A stretch of 57,568 nucleotides of DNA from CAINFV01 sp964409235 (GTDB lineage: Bacteria; Chlamydiota; Chlamydiia; Chlamydiales; FEN-1388). The DNA lies in the NCBI GenBank assembly GCA_964409235.1, contig CAYPCN010000007.1, positions 1-57,568 of the forward strand. Reading direction: 5' to 3'. Under the pieces are notes generated by a model, which searched no databases, was not told the origin of the DNA, and worked only from the letters and a program-made list of their open reading frames with translations. Shown here one piece after another: positions 19,685 to 27,279 of the stretch; within the stretch, counting starts at the first letter, position 1; the number at the start of each line of letters is the position of its first letter. The position numbers and the translations under genes are program-made.

Positions 19685-19882
19685 GTGAAATATGTCTCAT
19701 CCCTTTTGGTGCTGACGTGGGACTTGCAAACCCTTGTGACTTTTCTTCAGTCGTTGCTTCCGGAGGGACGCCCCTCCTGGATGGGGAGGGGGTGTTTTCG
19801 TACGATGGCTATCCAGGTTGTGGAAGAAAATTCGCGTGTGCCACCAGCTTCCATTTGCCGTGTACTTTCTCAAAAATCGTGA
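19685..19882 (+). pseudogene. In-frame sod signal peptide-pepA tail chimera (junction 2)
   Basis: From a GTG at 19685 the frame reads MKYVSSLLVLTW, matching the sod signal peptide start (MPYLSSLVMLAW). It then passes directly into DLQTLVTFLQSLLPEG, matching the PepA end (VRTLVTFLQSLISGG). It stays open for 65 codons, running over the duplicated hairpin and antisense to NTF2-like copy 3. It is best read as a duplication scar; whether the chimera is translated is unknown. Confidence 0.6.
19771..19796 (+). terminator. Duplicated terminator hairpin 3
   Basis: Stem CCCCTCC/GGAGGGG (19771-19777 with 19785-19791) followed by GTGTTTT. Third copy of the pepA terminator, lying before the convergent NTF2-like copy 3. 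Confidence 0.6.
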
Positions 19883-20243
19883 GACGAGGTGCCACCGGCT
19901 CTACGGCTTCTTCAAGTCCTTTTTGCGCCCAATACGAGATGATGTAGACGTTGCGTTCTCTCGTGATCCTAATGTCTGATAGTGTGTATGAGGTGAAGTT
20001 GAAGCTTGCGATCAGTTGCAGTTCTTCTTTTCTGTCTAGAGCCCCTTCCGGGTGGACAGATTGAAATTTTGGACTAGTGTACCTTTTGATAAGATCGGTG
20101 TTTTTATCTCGCATGTCATTCCAGAACCTGCGCAATAGCTTCTCTCCCTTTGAGCGGGTTCCCTTTTCGCAATCTACTTTTGAGCAGTCAGCAAACATGA
20201 CAGCAGGCAATAGCATCAGGACACAAAGGACATGTTGTATCAT
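19809..20243 (-). CDS. Secreted NTF2-like protein, copy 3
   Basis: A 144-aa third paralogue (MIQHVLCVLMLLPAVMFADCSK signal peptide, then KVDCEKGTRSKGEKLLRRFWNDMRDKNT). It is closer to copy 1 in the middle region (FTSYTLSDIRITRERNVYIISYWAQKGLEE) and to copy 2 near the N-terminus, so the array may have been mixed by gene conversion. It lies back-to-back with sod: about 100 bp separates the two starts, which probably holds divergent promoters. Confidence 0.8.
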   Translation of the reverse strand: MIQHVLCVLMLLPAVMFADCSKVDCEKGTRSKGEKLLRRFWNDMRDKNTDLIKRYTSPKFQSVHPEGALDRKEELQLIASFNFTSYTLSDIRITRERNVYIISYWAQKGLEEAVEPVAPRLTIFEKVHGKWKLVAHANFLPQPG

Positions 20244-20343
20244 ACGTACATCCCCACAACGTAAACGGGTACAAAAAAATGTGTGCTAGGTCCATAGATG
20301 GAAATTAGCGACGCGATGAAATTTTTTCTAGAAGGAAAAAGGT

Positions 20344-21057
20344 ATGCCATATCTCTCCTCCCTTGTGATGTTGGCGTGGGGCCTGGTCCTATTTCCGGCC
20401 CCGCTCGTTTCTACTCCAACGTCTGGTGCGCGTACGGTACAGGCGTATACAGCAAAAAATTTTGATCACCTGCTTGGGAAAGCGTCAGGATTCAATGATG
20501 ATTTGCTGACCATGCATCTGAACCTCTATCGAGGGTATGTTGCCAACACTAATGCCATTCTGGCCACGCTTCGCCAGATGGAAGAACAGAATGAACAGCG
20601 GACTCCACAGTTTGCGGGCTTAAAGCGTATCCTGGGATGGGAAATGAACGGCATGCTGCTGCACGAGTACTACTTCGAAAATCTTGGCGGCAGTCAGCCA
20701 CTTGATTCCTCAGATCCACTTTTTACTAAGATTCAGGCTGATTTTGGGAGTTTCGATGCCTGGAAAAGAGATCTGATGTCCACAGGATTGATGAGAGGCG
20801 TTGGATGGGTGATTACCTATGTGGAACCAAAAGAAGGGCGGTTAGTCAATATGTGGATCAATGAGCATGATGGAGGGCATCTTTCTGGGGCAGCTCCTCT
20901 TCTTGTCATGGATGTCTTTGAGCATGCTTTTCTAACGCAGTTTGGCCTCGACCGAGCGAAGTATCTGGATGTCTTTTTCAATAATATCGATTGGAAGAAA
21001 GTATCGGGTCGGTATGGGGCATTTTGTAAATGTATAACGAAAAAGCCAAATAATTAG
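20344..21057 (+). CDS. sod: Exported Fe/Mn-type superoxide dismutase
   Basis: A 237-aa member of the Fe/Mn superoxide dismutase family. The four metal ligands can be placed at H58 (MHLNLYRGYV), H107 (LLHEYYFENLGG), D190 and H194 (DVFEHAF). The hallmark C-terminus NNIDWKKV is present. An N-terminal segment (MPYLSSLVMLAWGLVLFPAP) looks like a signal peptide, so the enzyme should detoxify superoxide outside the cytoplasm; most family members are cytosolic. The second His of the usual HHxxYV motif is replaced (YRGYV). Whether iron or manganese is bound cannot be decided. Confidence 0.88.
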   Translation: MPYLSSLVMLAWGLVLFPAPLVSTPTSGARTVQAYTAKNFDHLLGKASGFNDDLLTMHLNLYRGYVANTNAILATLRQMEEQNEQRTPQFAGLKRILGWEMNGMLLHEYYFENLGGSQPLDSSDPLFTKIQADFGSFDAWKRDLMSTGLMRGVGWVITYVEPKEGRLVNMWINEHDGGHLSGAAPLLVMDVFEHAFLTQFGLDRAKYLDVFFNNIDWKKVSGRYGAFCKCITKKPNN

Positions 21058-21072
21058 ACTGTAGTTTTATTT

Positions 21073-21113
21073 TTTACAAAATTGTAATTAAAAAATTTGA
21101 AATATAGTACAAT
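21073..21113 (+). promoter_or_regulatory. AT-rich candidate promoter
   Basis: A very AT-rich stretch after sod contains TTTACA, TTGTAA (21082-21087), TATAGT (21103-21108) and TACAAT (21108-21113), just upstream of a small basic ORF. Spacing between the best boxes is not ideal (15 or 20 nt), so the call is tentative. Confidence 0.35.
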
Positions 21114-21183
21114 GGGGGTGAGAAGGGAGAGCGTGCCTCTCAGGAAAGAGCGGACAAAAGCTGGAGGGGTGTGGAGGTGGAAG

Positions 21184-21369
21184 ATGAAGAAAAAGCATCC
21201 GAAACGTCATCGTCCAGTACGGTTTGTTGGAGAAGGAGATACGATGACGGTACCATTCGTTGAGCAACGCGTGTTGACAGCCGAAGGGTATCGACGTCGA
21301 GCGTTCGGAGAGTATGTAGAACGGCCAAGGTCGCTGTATCGTGGCCGACGCCAAGGCAAGGGAGATTAA
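21184..21369 (+). CDS. Small very basic hypothetical protein (61 aa)
   Basis: Start ATG 21184 has a good Shine-Dalgarno (GGAGGTGG) 5-6 nt upstream. The product (MKKKHPKRHRPVRFVGEGD..., ending RGRRQGKGD) is rich in Lys and Arg with a short acidic/hydrophobic middle. An in-frame ATG at 21097 gives a 90-aa form but has no ribosome site. In Chlamydia the pepA-holA interval holds the histone-like gene hctB. This protein lacks hctB repeats, so homology is not claimed, but a nucleic-acid-binding role is plausible. Confidence 0.5.
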   Translation: MKKKHPKRHRPVRFVGEGDTMTVPFVEQRVLTAEGYRRRAFGEYVERPRSLYRGRRQGKGD

Positions 21370-21749
21370 TCAAAGTTCCTTCGGTGAAACAAGTGCTGTA
21401 GATCTTGGTGCTTCCCTTTATGCGAATGAAAGGGTAGAAGCCTGGAGTGGAGAATCTTGGTGGTAAAGGGCCTCGTTCTCCAAAGAACACAGGATGCAAG
21501 GGAAAGTCGCGAAGGCCAAGAAGAGGTGGTGGTGTTGAGGTCCGAGGAGCAATCCTCGGCAAAGTTGGGGTCTTGGGAGCTGTTGCTCCGCCTGCGCTTC
21601 AACACCCCACGTTTCTACGTCAGGCGCTGTTTCGCCGAAGGTTTTTTTATGCCGTGATCGCAGACCTTTCTCTTCCAAAAGGCACATCGCAAATGGCCCG
21701 GCTCCTTTCGCGGTTTTGTTCTTTTCTCCTCCATGATAGTGTAACGCAC
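21370..21749. other. Intergenic region with palindrome-family half site
   Basis: No gene is supported. An open frame in the spsF phase runs back to 21447, but its basic, low-complexity sequence shows no family features. A half copy of the dispersed palindromic repeat (CCAAAAGGCACATCGCAAATG, 21675-21695) lies here. Confidence 0.5.
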
Positions 21750-22514
21750 ATGGAAGAATATTCATTGGCCATACCTATTCCACCTCGTCCGTCGTCAGCG
21801 CGGCCTGTAGTCATTATTCAGGCTCGGATGGGCTCTACGCGCTTGCCCGGCAAAGTGATGATGCCCCTCAATGGCGTTCCTATGCTCCAAGGAATGCTCA
21901 AACGGCTGCTCGTCCTGCAGCCTCGCGTTCCTCTGATTCTCGCGACGACGACACAGCTTCGCGACCAGACATTGGTTGATGTGGCACAGAAGAAGGGGGT
22001 TGCTGTATTTCAGGGCAGTGAAGAGGACGTCCTTGGACGCTTTGCCAAGGCCGTGGCAACGACATCGGCAGACGCTGTCGTCCGTCTGACAGGTGACTGC
22101 CCCCTCATAGATCCGACACTGATCGATGCCGCATTAGATCTGTTCTACCACGTGCCTTCAGAATACCTCTCTAATACGTTGCATAGAACGTATCCTCGAG
22201 GATTTGACATCGAGATTTTTTCTCGATCGGCATTGGAACGGGCCGATCAAGAGGCGGCGCTTCCGAAAGAGCGAGAGCACGTCACCACCTATCTCATAAG
22301 CCATCCTGAGAAATTTTCTTTAGCAAACTTTGCTCTTGAAGAGGACCTCAGCGCTTGGCGGCTGACGGTGGACACCGAGGATGATGCGGCCCTCGTTGCT
22401 CTGGTGCTTTCACACCTCGGCGGAAGCGTTTCTTTTGAACGCGTACGACTCCTCTTGCGTCGCCATCCTGAATGGCGGCAGATGAATGCCCACGTGCAGC
22501 AAAAGCAAGGATAA
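21750..22514 (+). CDS. SpsF-like cytidylyltransferase/glycosyltransferase-family protein
   Basis: About 254 aa starting at MEEYSLAIPIPP. The nucleotidyltransferase motif VVIIQARMGSTRLPGKVM is the SpsF signature, and VRLTGDCPLIDP plus YPRGFDIEIFSR complete the fold. SpsF/NeuA-like enzymes activate sugars as CMP or other nucleotide derivatives. The next gene encodes a NeuB-type synthase, so this is the likely activating enzyme for a nonulosonic acid or related sugar. No clear Shine-Dalgarno is seen at 21750, and an upstream ATG at 21693 (MARLLSRFCS) is possible. Confidence 0.82.
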   Translation: MEEYSLAIPIPPRPSSARPVVIIQARMGSTRLPGKVMMPLNGVPMLQGMLKRLLVLQPRVPLILATTTQLRDQTLVDVAQKKGVAVFQGSEEDVLGRFAKAVATTSADAVVRLTGDCPLIDPTLIDAALDLFYHVPSEYLSNTLHRTYPRGFDIEIFSRSALERADQEAALPKEREHVTTYLISHPEKFSLANFALEEDLSAWRLTVDTEDDAALVALVLSHLGGSVSFERVRLLLRRHPEWRQMNAHVQQKQG

Positions 22515-22519
22515 CGACC

Positions 22520-24091
22520 ATGGTGAAGGCAACCGCGTGGCCTGAGGCAATGCACCCCTCGGAAGAGGCAGCGCAGCTGGTCTATCAATGGCGATCAGAT
22601 CCGTCGACTCTCAGCGCTTCGTTGCACACGCAGCTCCCGGATTTCTCTGTGTTCTCTCGACATTTTCAGACTGACTATTTCTCGTGTTATGGGCTCCTGC
22701 CATTTTTTGTTCGCGATGCGCATGCTCGCGCTGCTTTGGTGCGCTTCCGCCCGTACGATCGTGCGGACAGTCGTCCATTTGTCCGAAGTGCCGAGATCTC
22801 CGTCGTCGTCGACCCGAAGAGGCGGCGTCAGGGATTTGGCCTCTGTGCGCTTTCCCTTGCTGAACAGCTGGCGCGCCAAGCACAGGTCCATGTTCTGTAT
22901 GCCATGATTCGCCCAGAGAACACAGCGTCACAAAATCTCTTCGCAAAAGCAGGATATGCCTTTCTAGAGCGTCGCAAGATCGCGGTCGACAGCCTCTACG
23001 GCAGAGAAGAACCAGAAGTGGATGTCTACGCTCTGCGCCTTCTCCCAATCCCTGATCGACGGCGGGTTTTTCTCGTCGCTGAAATAGGGTCGAACTGGCA
23101 GGTAGGAAGCCATGCAGAGCGGCTTGAGCTTGCCGCTCGGCTTGTTCACGCGGCTGCTGACGCTGGGTTTGACGCTGTCAAATTCCAAACCTTTCGTGCT
23201 GAGAAGGTGTATGCGCCATGTGCTGGGAAAAGCCACTACTTGGAGGAGCATGGTATTGACACGGATATTCACGCGCTCTTTCGCGATCTAGAGATGGCGT
23301 ATGAGGATATCCCACACCTCGCTCAGCTCGCTGAGAGGGCGGGCTTATCTTTTATGTCTACGCCGTTTTCCCTTGAAGATTTCGACGCTGTTGATCCGTA
23401 TGTGCACTATCACAAGATTGCTTCATATGAAATCGCCGACTTTCCTTTACTGCAGAAGGCCGCGGCGTCGCGCAAGCCCGTCTTTGTATCGACAGGCGCT
23501 TCCTATCCCGCTGAGGTTGCCTTTGCCGTCTCTGAGCTGCAGCGGGCAGGATGCCACGACATCACCCTGCTTCAGTGCACGGCAGCATACCCGGCGAGCT
23601 CTTCGTCCATGAACCTTCGTGCGATGCTCTCTCTTGCCTCATCATTTTCCTTGCCCGTCGGCCTCTCAGACCATAGCCTTGATTATGTGACTGCTCCTCT
23701 TCTTGCTGTAGCCTTTGGTGCTTCTGTCATTGAAAAGCATGTGACGTGGAAAAGGTCTCTGCCTGCCCCTGACAGCTTTTTCTCGATAGAACCCCATGAA
23801 ATGAAGCTGTTCGTTGAGAAGGTGAGGCTCGCTGAGGAGATGGTAGGTGCTGGGCAGAAGGTCGTCCTTCCCGATGAAGAGGAATTGTTCTTCTTCGCAA
23901 AGCGCGCTGTACAAGCGATACGACCCGTTGCTCGGGGAGAGATGTTGAAAGATGGCGAAAATATCGCTATCCTTCGCCCTGGAAAGAATCAAAAAGGGGC
24001 GCATCCCGCCTTATACCCGTTGATATGCGGAAAGAGAGCTTGCCGCGAGATACTGCCTGGCGAGGGTGTACAACTGAAGGACGTTACATGA
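22520..24091 (+). CDS. GNAT acetyltransferase-NeuB-type synthase fusion with SAF domain
   Basis: A 523-aa fusion protein. Residues ~1-175 form a GNAT N-acetyltransferase (EISVVVDPKRRRQGFGLCAL is the acetyl-CoA loop; RPENTASQNLFAKAGY is typical of PseH/RimJ-like enzymes). Residues ~180-450 are a NeuB/PseI aldolase-like synthase (FLVAEIGSNW, DAGFDAVKFQTF, YHKIASYEIADFPLL, VGLSDHS, VIEKHVTW). The last ~60 residues are a SAF/antifreeze-like domain. The start ATG 22520 follows the spsF stop by 5 nt. Together the two genes could acetylate, condense with phosphoenolpyruvate and activate a nonulosonic acid (sialic, legionaminic or pseudaminic type); the exact sugar is not deducible. Confidence 0.88.
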   Translation: MVKATAWPEAMHPSEEAAQLVYQWRSDPSTLSASLHTQLPDFSVFSRHFQTDYFSCYGLLPFFVRDAHARAALVRFRPYDRADSRPFVRSAEISVVVDPKRRRQGFGLCALSLAEQLARQAQVHVLYAMIRPENTASQNLFAKAGYAFLERRKIAVDSLYGREEPEVDVYALRLLPIPDRRRVFLVAEIGSNWQVGSHAERLELAARLVHAAADAGFDAVKFQTFRAEKVYAPCAGKSHYLEEHGIDTDIHALFRDLEMAYEDIPHLAQLAERAGLSFMSTPFSLEDFDAVDPYVHYHKIASYEIADFPLLQKAAASRKPVFVSTGASYPAEVAFAVSELQRAGCHDITLLQCTAAYPASSSSMNLRAMLSLASSFSLPVGLSDHSLDYVTAPLLAVAFGASVIEKHVTWKRSLPAPDSFFSIEPHEMKLFVEKVRLAEEMVGAGQKVVLPDEEELFFFAKRAVQAIRPVARGEMLKDGENIAILRPGKNQKGAHPALYPLICGKRACREILPGEGVQLKDVT

Positions 24092-24780
24092 GAGCGGTGT
24101 ACCGATTCCCATTGGCACATGAGGTTGTCGTCGCCGTCGACGTTCAGCATGTGCGTCGTATGGCGACGTGGTGCGAGACAAAAATAGAGGAGTTGTGGAA
24201 GGGCAAAGACCCCTCTCTCTTTGAAGCGCCCATTGTCTGCTTGGTGCGGTATTCGCCAACATATCTCATCGGAGAGCTTGTCAATTTCAGCGCGTGGTAT
24301 GCGTGTCAGCACGATCTAGAGCTCCGCAAGGAACTCGATATCCACCCTCTTTCTGTGACAGGACGAACGCTATGGCGCAATCAGATATTGGTGGGACGGC
24401 GCTCATCCTCGTGTGTCAACTGGCCAGGAGGAGTCGAATGCTGCCCATCGGGGAGTATCGACCGAGGGTGTCTCTCCTCAGAGGGAAGGGCAGACCTTAT
24501 GACCGCTATTTGCGGAGAGCTTGAGGAAGAGGCTGGTATTGAAAGGCATTGTGTTCAATCCACGACAGTTCGGGATTTGTATCTGTCAGCAGAAGAAGGG
24601 GTTTTTGACATCCACATCGATGTCGTCCTACGCCCTGACTGCGATGTCGCCGTACTCAACCACCCCCGTCGGGAGTATGAGGATCTATGCTGGGTCCAAC
24701 GAGATGCAGCAGACGCGCTCTTCCCCGAGCAGCAGTGGGTGCCACTATCGCAGCACCTCCTTCACGAGGCGGTGGTATGA
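24088..24780 (+). CDS. Nudix-like hydrolase (degenerate box)
   Basis: A 230-aa protein translationally coupled to both neighbours by ATGA overlaps. The middle contains CVNWPGGVE followed by ICGELEEEAGI, which resembles a Nudix box (usual form GX5EX7REUXEEXGU). The Arg of RE is Gly and the spacing is altered, so activity may be changed. Nudix enzymes cleave nucleoside diphosphates linked to other moieties; in this operon the substrate could be a nucleotide sugar. The N-terminal ~90 residues (VRYSPTYLIGELVNFSAWYACQ) are unassigned. Confidence 0.6.
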   Translation: MRAVYRFPLAHEVVVAVDVQHVRRMATWCETKIEELWKGKDPSLFEAPIVCLVRYSPTYLIGELVNFSAWYACQHDLELRKELDIHPLSVTGRTLWRNQILVGRRSSSCVNWPGGVECCPSGSIDRGCLSSEGRADLMTAICGELEEEAGIERHCVQSTTVRDLYLSAEEGVFDIHIDVVLRPDCDVAVLNHPRREYEDLCWVQRDAADALFPEQQWVPLSQHLLHEAVV

Positions 24781-25742
24781 GACTTTCAGGCTTGCCTTCT
24801 GTGTATAGGGCGCTCTCGTGCTTGGAACGTCCCTATTCTCTTCTTGTCATTGAGGGCAGCGATGACTTTTTCCGCGACGACTGCTGTGAGCGATACCGAG
24901 AGTTCTGGAAGAACGTGTATCCTGACGGCGATGTAAAGGCTATTGCGGCAGCAAATCTTCTTGCTCGCCAAGAGCTCTTGCATGAGGGTGCTTCACTCTT
25001 TGGCTCCAAGACGTTGTATGTGCTCGAGGAGGTGAGCCATCTGAAGGGGAAGAAGGCCGCAGAACTGGTGGCGCTGCTTCAGCAGGCGCGGGGAGAGCTG
25101 TTCTTTCTCCTCATTGCGACAGACAGCATTCCGAAGGAGATCCTTGCTGATGCGGAGGCGTGCGGCGCTGTGTTTTCTCTCCCTACCATGAAGCCGTGGG
25201 AACGGCAGCCGTTTGTTGTCAGTTGGATTCAGTCCTTTGTGAAGAAAAGGGGAAAGGCCATCGACAAGGACGCAGCAGGCTTGTTAGCGCAGGCATATTC
25301 ATCTGATCGAGGAGGGCTCAAAGGAGAGCTCGAAAAGCTAGGTCTCTATCGCCTTCATGACCCTGCGATTTCTCTGCAGGATGTAGAGGAGATAGGAACC
25401 ATTGAGCTGCGGCCGACCATGTGGCAGCTCCTCGATGGTCTCCTGGCGAAGGATGCGAAGATGGTGGCTAGCTGTCTTGCCCAATCGGGTGATATGCATG
25501 ACATTGCTGTCCTCCGTTTTGTAAAGAATCAACTCGAACGGTTGCTCGTCGCTCTTGAAGGGGGGGCGCCCGTGAAAAATAAAGCCCAAGAGCGTCAGAT
25601 GGCCATCGTCCGGAAGCGAGGAGCGCCGACACTCACGGCCTGGATTAACAGGCTGAAGATGCAAGAGGTAGCCATTCGCTCTGGAGTAGAAGAAGGAGAG
25701 GAGGGCTCCCTCCTTCCATTCTTTCTTTCCTTGTGTTTGTAA
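24777..25742 (+). CDS. holA: DNA polymerase III delta subunit (HolA)
   Basis: The 321-aa clamp-loader delta subunit opens the beta sliding clamp. The start ATG 24777 overlaps the upstream stop by four bases. The AAA+-like N-domain includes YSLLVIEGSDDFFRDDC, LFGSKTLYVLEEV and LFFLLIATDSIPK. The C-terminal collar carries LRPTMWQLLDGLLAKDAKM and FVKNQLERLL. Position between pepA and an rsmI-like gene matches the Chlamydia arrangement, where the equivalent gene was long listed as hypothetical. Confidence 0.8.
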   Translation: MRLSGLPSVYRALSCLERPYSLLVIEGSDDFFRDDCCERYREFWKNVYPDGDVKAIAAANLLARQELLHEGASLFGSKTLYVLEEVSHLKGKKAAELVALLQQARGELFFLLIATDSIPKEILADAEACGAVFSLPTMKPWERQPFVVSWIQSFVKKRGKAIDKDAAGLLAQAYSSDRGGLKGELEKLGLYRLHDPAISLQDVEEIGTIELRPTMWQLLDGLLAKDAKMVASCLAQSGDMHDIAVLRFVKNQLERLLVALEGGAPVKNKAQERQMAIVRKRGAPTLTAWINRLKMQEVAIRSGVEEGEEGSLLPFFLSLCL

Positions 25743-25757
25743 TGTTGGAGCTGTAGC

Positions 25758-26483
25758 GTGCCATTGTATCTTCTTCCCAATGTCTTTGACGATGCCCAAA
25801 GTCCTTCAGGCCTGTTGCCAGAAGGGATTCCCTCTATTCTTAGTTCTCTTCAGGGGCTGATCGCAGAAAGCGAGCGTACGGGACGTCGCTATTTGTTGAA
25901 GCTGCTTCCCCAGTCGTCGTTGGCTCGACAGCTGCCCATAGTTCTGCTCAATGAGCATTCGTCAAGCGCCGAGTATGAGGCTATGGCGTGCACAATTGCT
26001 CGTGGAGAGACGTGGGGTTTGATCAGCGATGCGGGGATGCCGGCGCTGGCAGACCCTGGCAGCCATCTTGTCCACCTGCTGCGAGAGCGGGGGGTGTCGG
26101 CCATTCGTGCTGTGCCAGGCCCATCTTCGATTCTCTTGGCGTTGGTCGTCTCAGGATTGGACGCTCAGAAATTTTCCTTTCATGGCTACCTGCCGCAAGA
26201 GAGTGCGGCACGGAGAAAGGCGCTCAAAGAGCTCGAACGAGATTCTGCGCGCACAGGGATGACGCAGATCTGTATCGAAACGCCGTATAGAAATGCTGCG
26301 TTCTTTTCTGACTGCCTGGCCGTCCTCCACGATAGGACGATGCTGTGCGTTGCCTGTCGCTTGACATTTGACGATGAAACTGTCGAGACGCATGCTGTAC
26401 GAGTATGGAAATCGCAGCAGCCATCCATCCGGAAAGAGCCCACCGTCTTCCTTTTCAAAGCATGCTCGTCCACCTCTGGTTGA
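25758..26483 (+). CDS. RsmI-like SAM-dependent methyltransferase (tetrapyrrole methylase fold)
   Basis: A 241-aa protein starting at GTG 25758 with GGAG upstream. Motifs GLISDAGMPALADPGSHLV, AVPGPSSILLALVVSGL and FSFHGYLPQE belong to the RsmI/YraL branch of the tetrapyrrole-methylase superfamily. RsmI methylates the 2'-OH of C1402 in 16S rRNA. The protein is shorter than the ~280-aa RsmI and has an unusual N-terminus (MPLYLLPNVFDD), so substrate identity is uncertain. It is the last gene before a palindromic repeat. Confidence 0.82.
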   Translation: MPLYLLPNVFDDAQSPSGLLPEGIPSILSSLQGLIAESERTGRRYLLKLLPQSSLARQLPIVLLNEHSSSAEYEAMACTIARGETWGLISDAGMPALADPGSHLVHLLRERGVSAIRAVPGPSSILLALVVSGLDAQKFSFHGYLPQESAARRKALKELERDSARTGMTQICIETPYRNAAFFSDCLAVLHDRTMLCVACRLTFDDETVETHAVRVWKSQQPSIRKEPTVFLFKACSSTSG

Positions 26484-26525
26484 CAATATTCCTCGTTCCT
26501 CTTAGGTAAGGAGATGTACGTGGAG

Positions 26526-26558
26526 CCATGTGCGATGTGAAAGGCACATCGCACATGG
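26526..26558. repeat. Palindromic repeat (CACATCGCACATGG core)
   Basis: Perfect 14-bp arms CCATGTGCGATGTG and CACATCGCACATGG around the loop AAAGG. It lies 43 bp after the rsmI-like stop; a GC-rich element and TTTTTT follow (GCCGGCCGTTTTTT), so it could aid termination. It belongs to the same family as sites at 21675, 44692 and 55208-55348. Confidence 0.75.
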
Positions 26559-26603
26559 TGACGCCGGCCGTTTTTTGGGATTTGTTCGCTGAGGGATACG
26601 TTC

Positions 26604-27278
26604 ATGGCGGAGCAGGGAACATTTTGTGTGAAAAGCTGTGCTATGGCTGCGATAGCGACAGGAGAGCATGCTGGCTCACTCCTTGGCCTCCGCGATAAGC
26701 TCGTCACCATCCCGATAGACTGTATCTACTACCATTTTTGGGGGGGACGGCTGTTCCCTCAATTCACTCACCCAGAGTATCACAATGATTTTGCCATGTG
26801 GGTGCACCAAAGCTTGCATGATGAGTATCTGGCGGAGCGGCTGAGCATCATCGACCCAACGGAGTACTCGTGTCTTGAGCAGCTTCGCACGGACTTGGTA
26901 GACGTCGTCGAGCAGCGGCTCGACGAGTATGCGCTGTTGCCGCTCGCTAAAAAGGAGGATCTATTTCATTTCATTCGATCTTCTTTGATCGTCTTTGATA
27001 CTCCGTATAAATTTGACAATCCTCAGGAGATGCCGGCCATTATGAAAACGCTTTCGCCAAGCAGCATCTTTTTTCATTTCATTGATGCTCGGACGAGAAC
27101 GCCAACAAAGACGGATGATTTTAGCACCTATCTTGCGACGTATAGGGACGAATTCAAGCCGCTCATCGACGCTCTCAGCGCTATCGACCCCTATTTTCTC
27201 TCTCTGTCTGCACTGAGGAGCGAGGTCCTCTCGGCAGTGAATGCGTACTTTGGCGTTGTTGAAGAGGAGAGGCAGTGA
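26604..27278 (+). CDS. DUF5752 family protein of trehalose operon
   Basis: A 224-aa protein with no recognised catalytic motif. The N-terminal sequence DKLVTIPIDCIYYHFWGGRLFPQFTHPEYHNDFAMWV has the look of the DUF5752 family, which in other bacteria sits beside TreT-type trehalose synthases. It probably has an accessory or regulatory role in trehalose metabolism, which is inference from context. It is the first gene of a tightly packed rightward operon (26604-31507), with the TreT start 2 nt after its stop. Confidence 0.7.
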   Translation: MAEQGTFCVKSCAMAAIATGEHAGSLLGLRDKLVTIPIDCIYYHFWGGRLFPQFTHPEYHNDFAMWVHQSLHDEYLAERLSIIDPTEYSCLEQLRTDLVDVVEQRLDEYALLPLAKKEDLFHFIRSSLIVFDTPYKFDNPQEMPAIMKTLSPSSIFFHFIDARTRTPTKTDDFSTYLATYRDEFKPLIDALSAIDPYFLSLSALRSEVLSAVNAYFGVVEEERQ

Positions 27279-27279
27279 C

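Larger units (their letters stand above)
18331..20381. repeat. Three tandem units: pepA tail + terminator + NTF2-like gene + sod head
   Basis: Three diverged tandem units of about 670-700 bp are visible: roughly 18331-19015, 19028-19722 and 19726-20381. Each begins with pepA 3' coding sequence, followed by the hairpin, a leftward NTF2-like gene, its upstream region, and the beginning of the sod signal-peptide coding sequence. Only the first pepA end and the last sod head belong to full genes. The arrangement is what repeated unequal crossover between the pepA end and the sod start would leave. Confidence 0.85.

Noticed and set aside
18407..19796. Three similar hairpins as a CRISPR or attachment array
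   Set aside because: They are copies of the pepA terminator carried in gene-sized tandem duplications.
21447..21749. N-terminal 101-residue extension of the SpsF-like protein
   Set aside because: Low-complexity basic sequence with no SpsF counterpart and no ribosome site; it also runs through a dispersed repeat.
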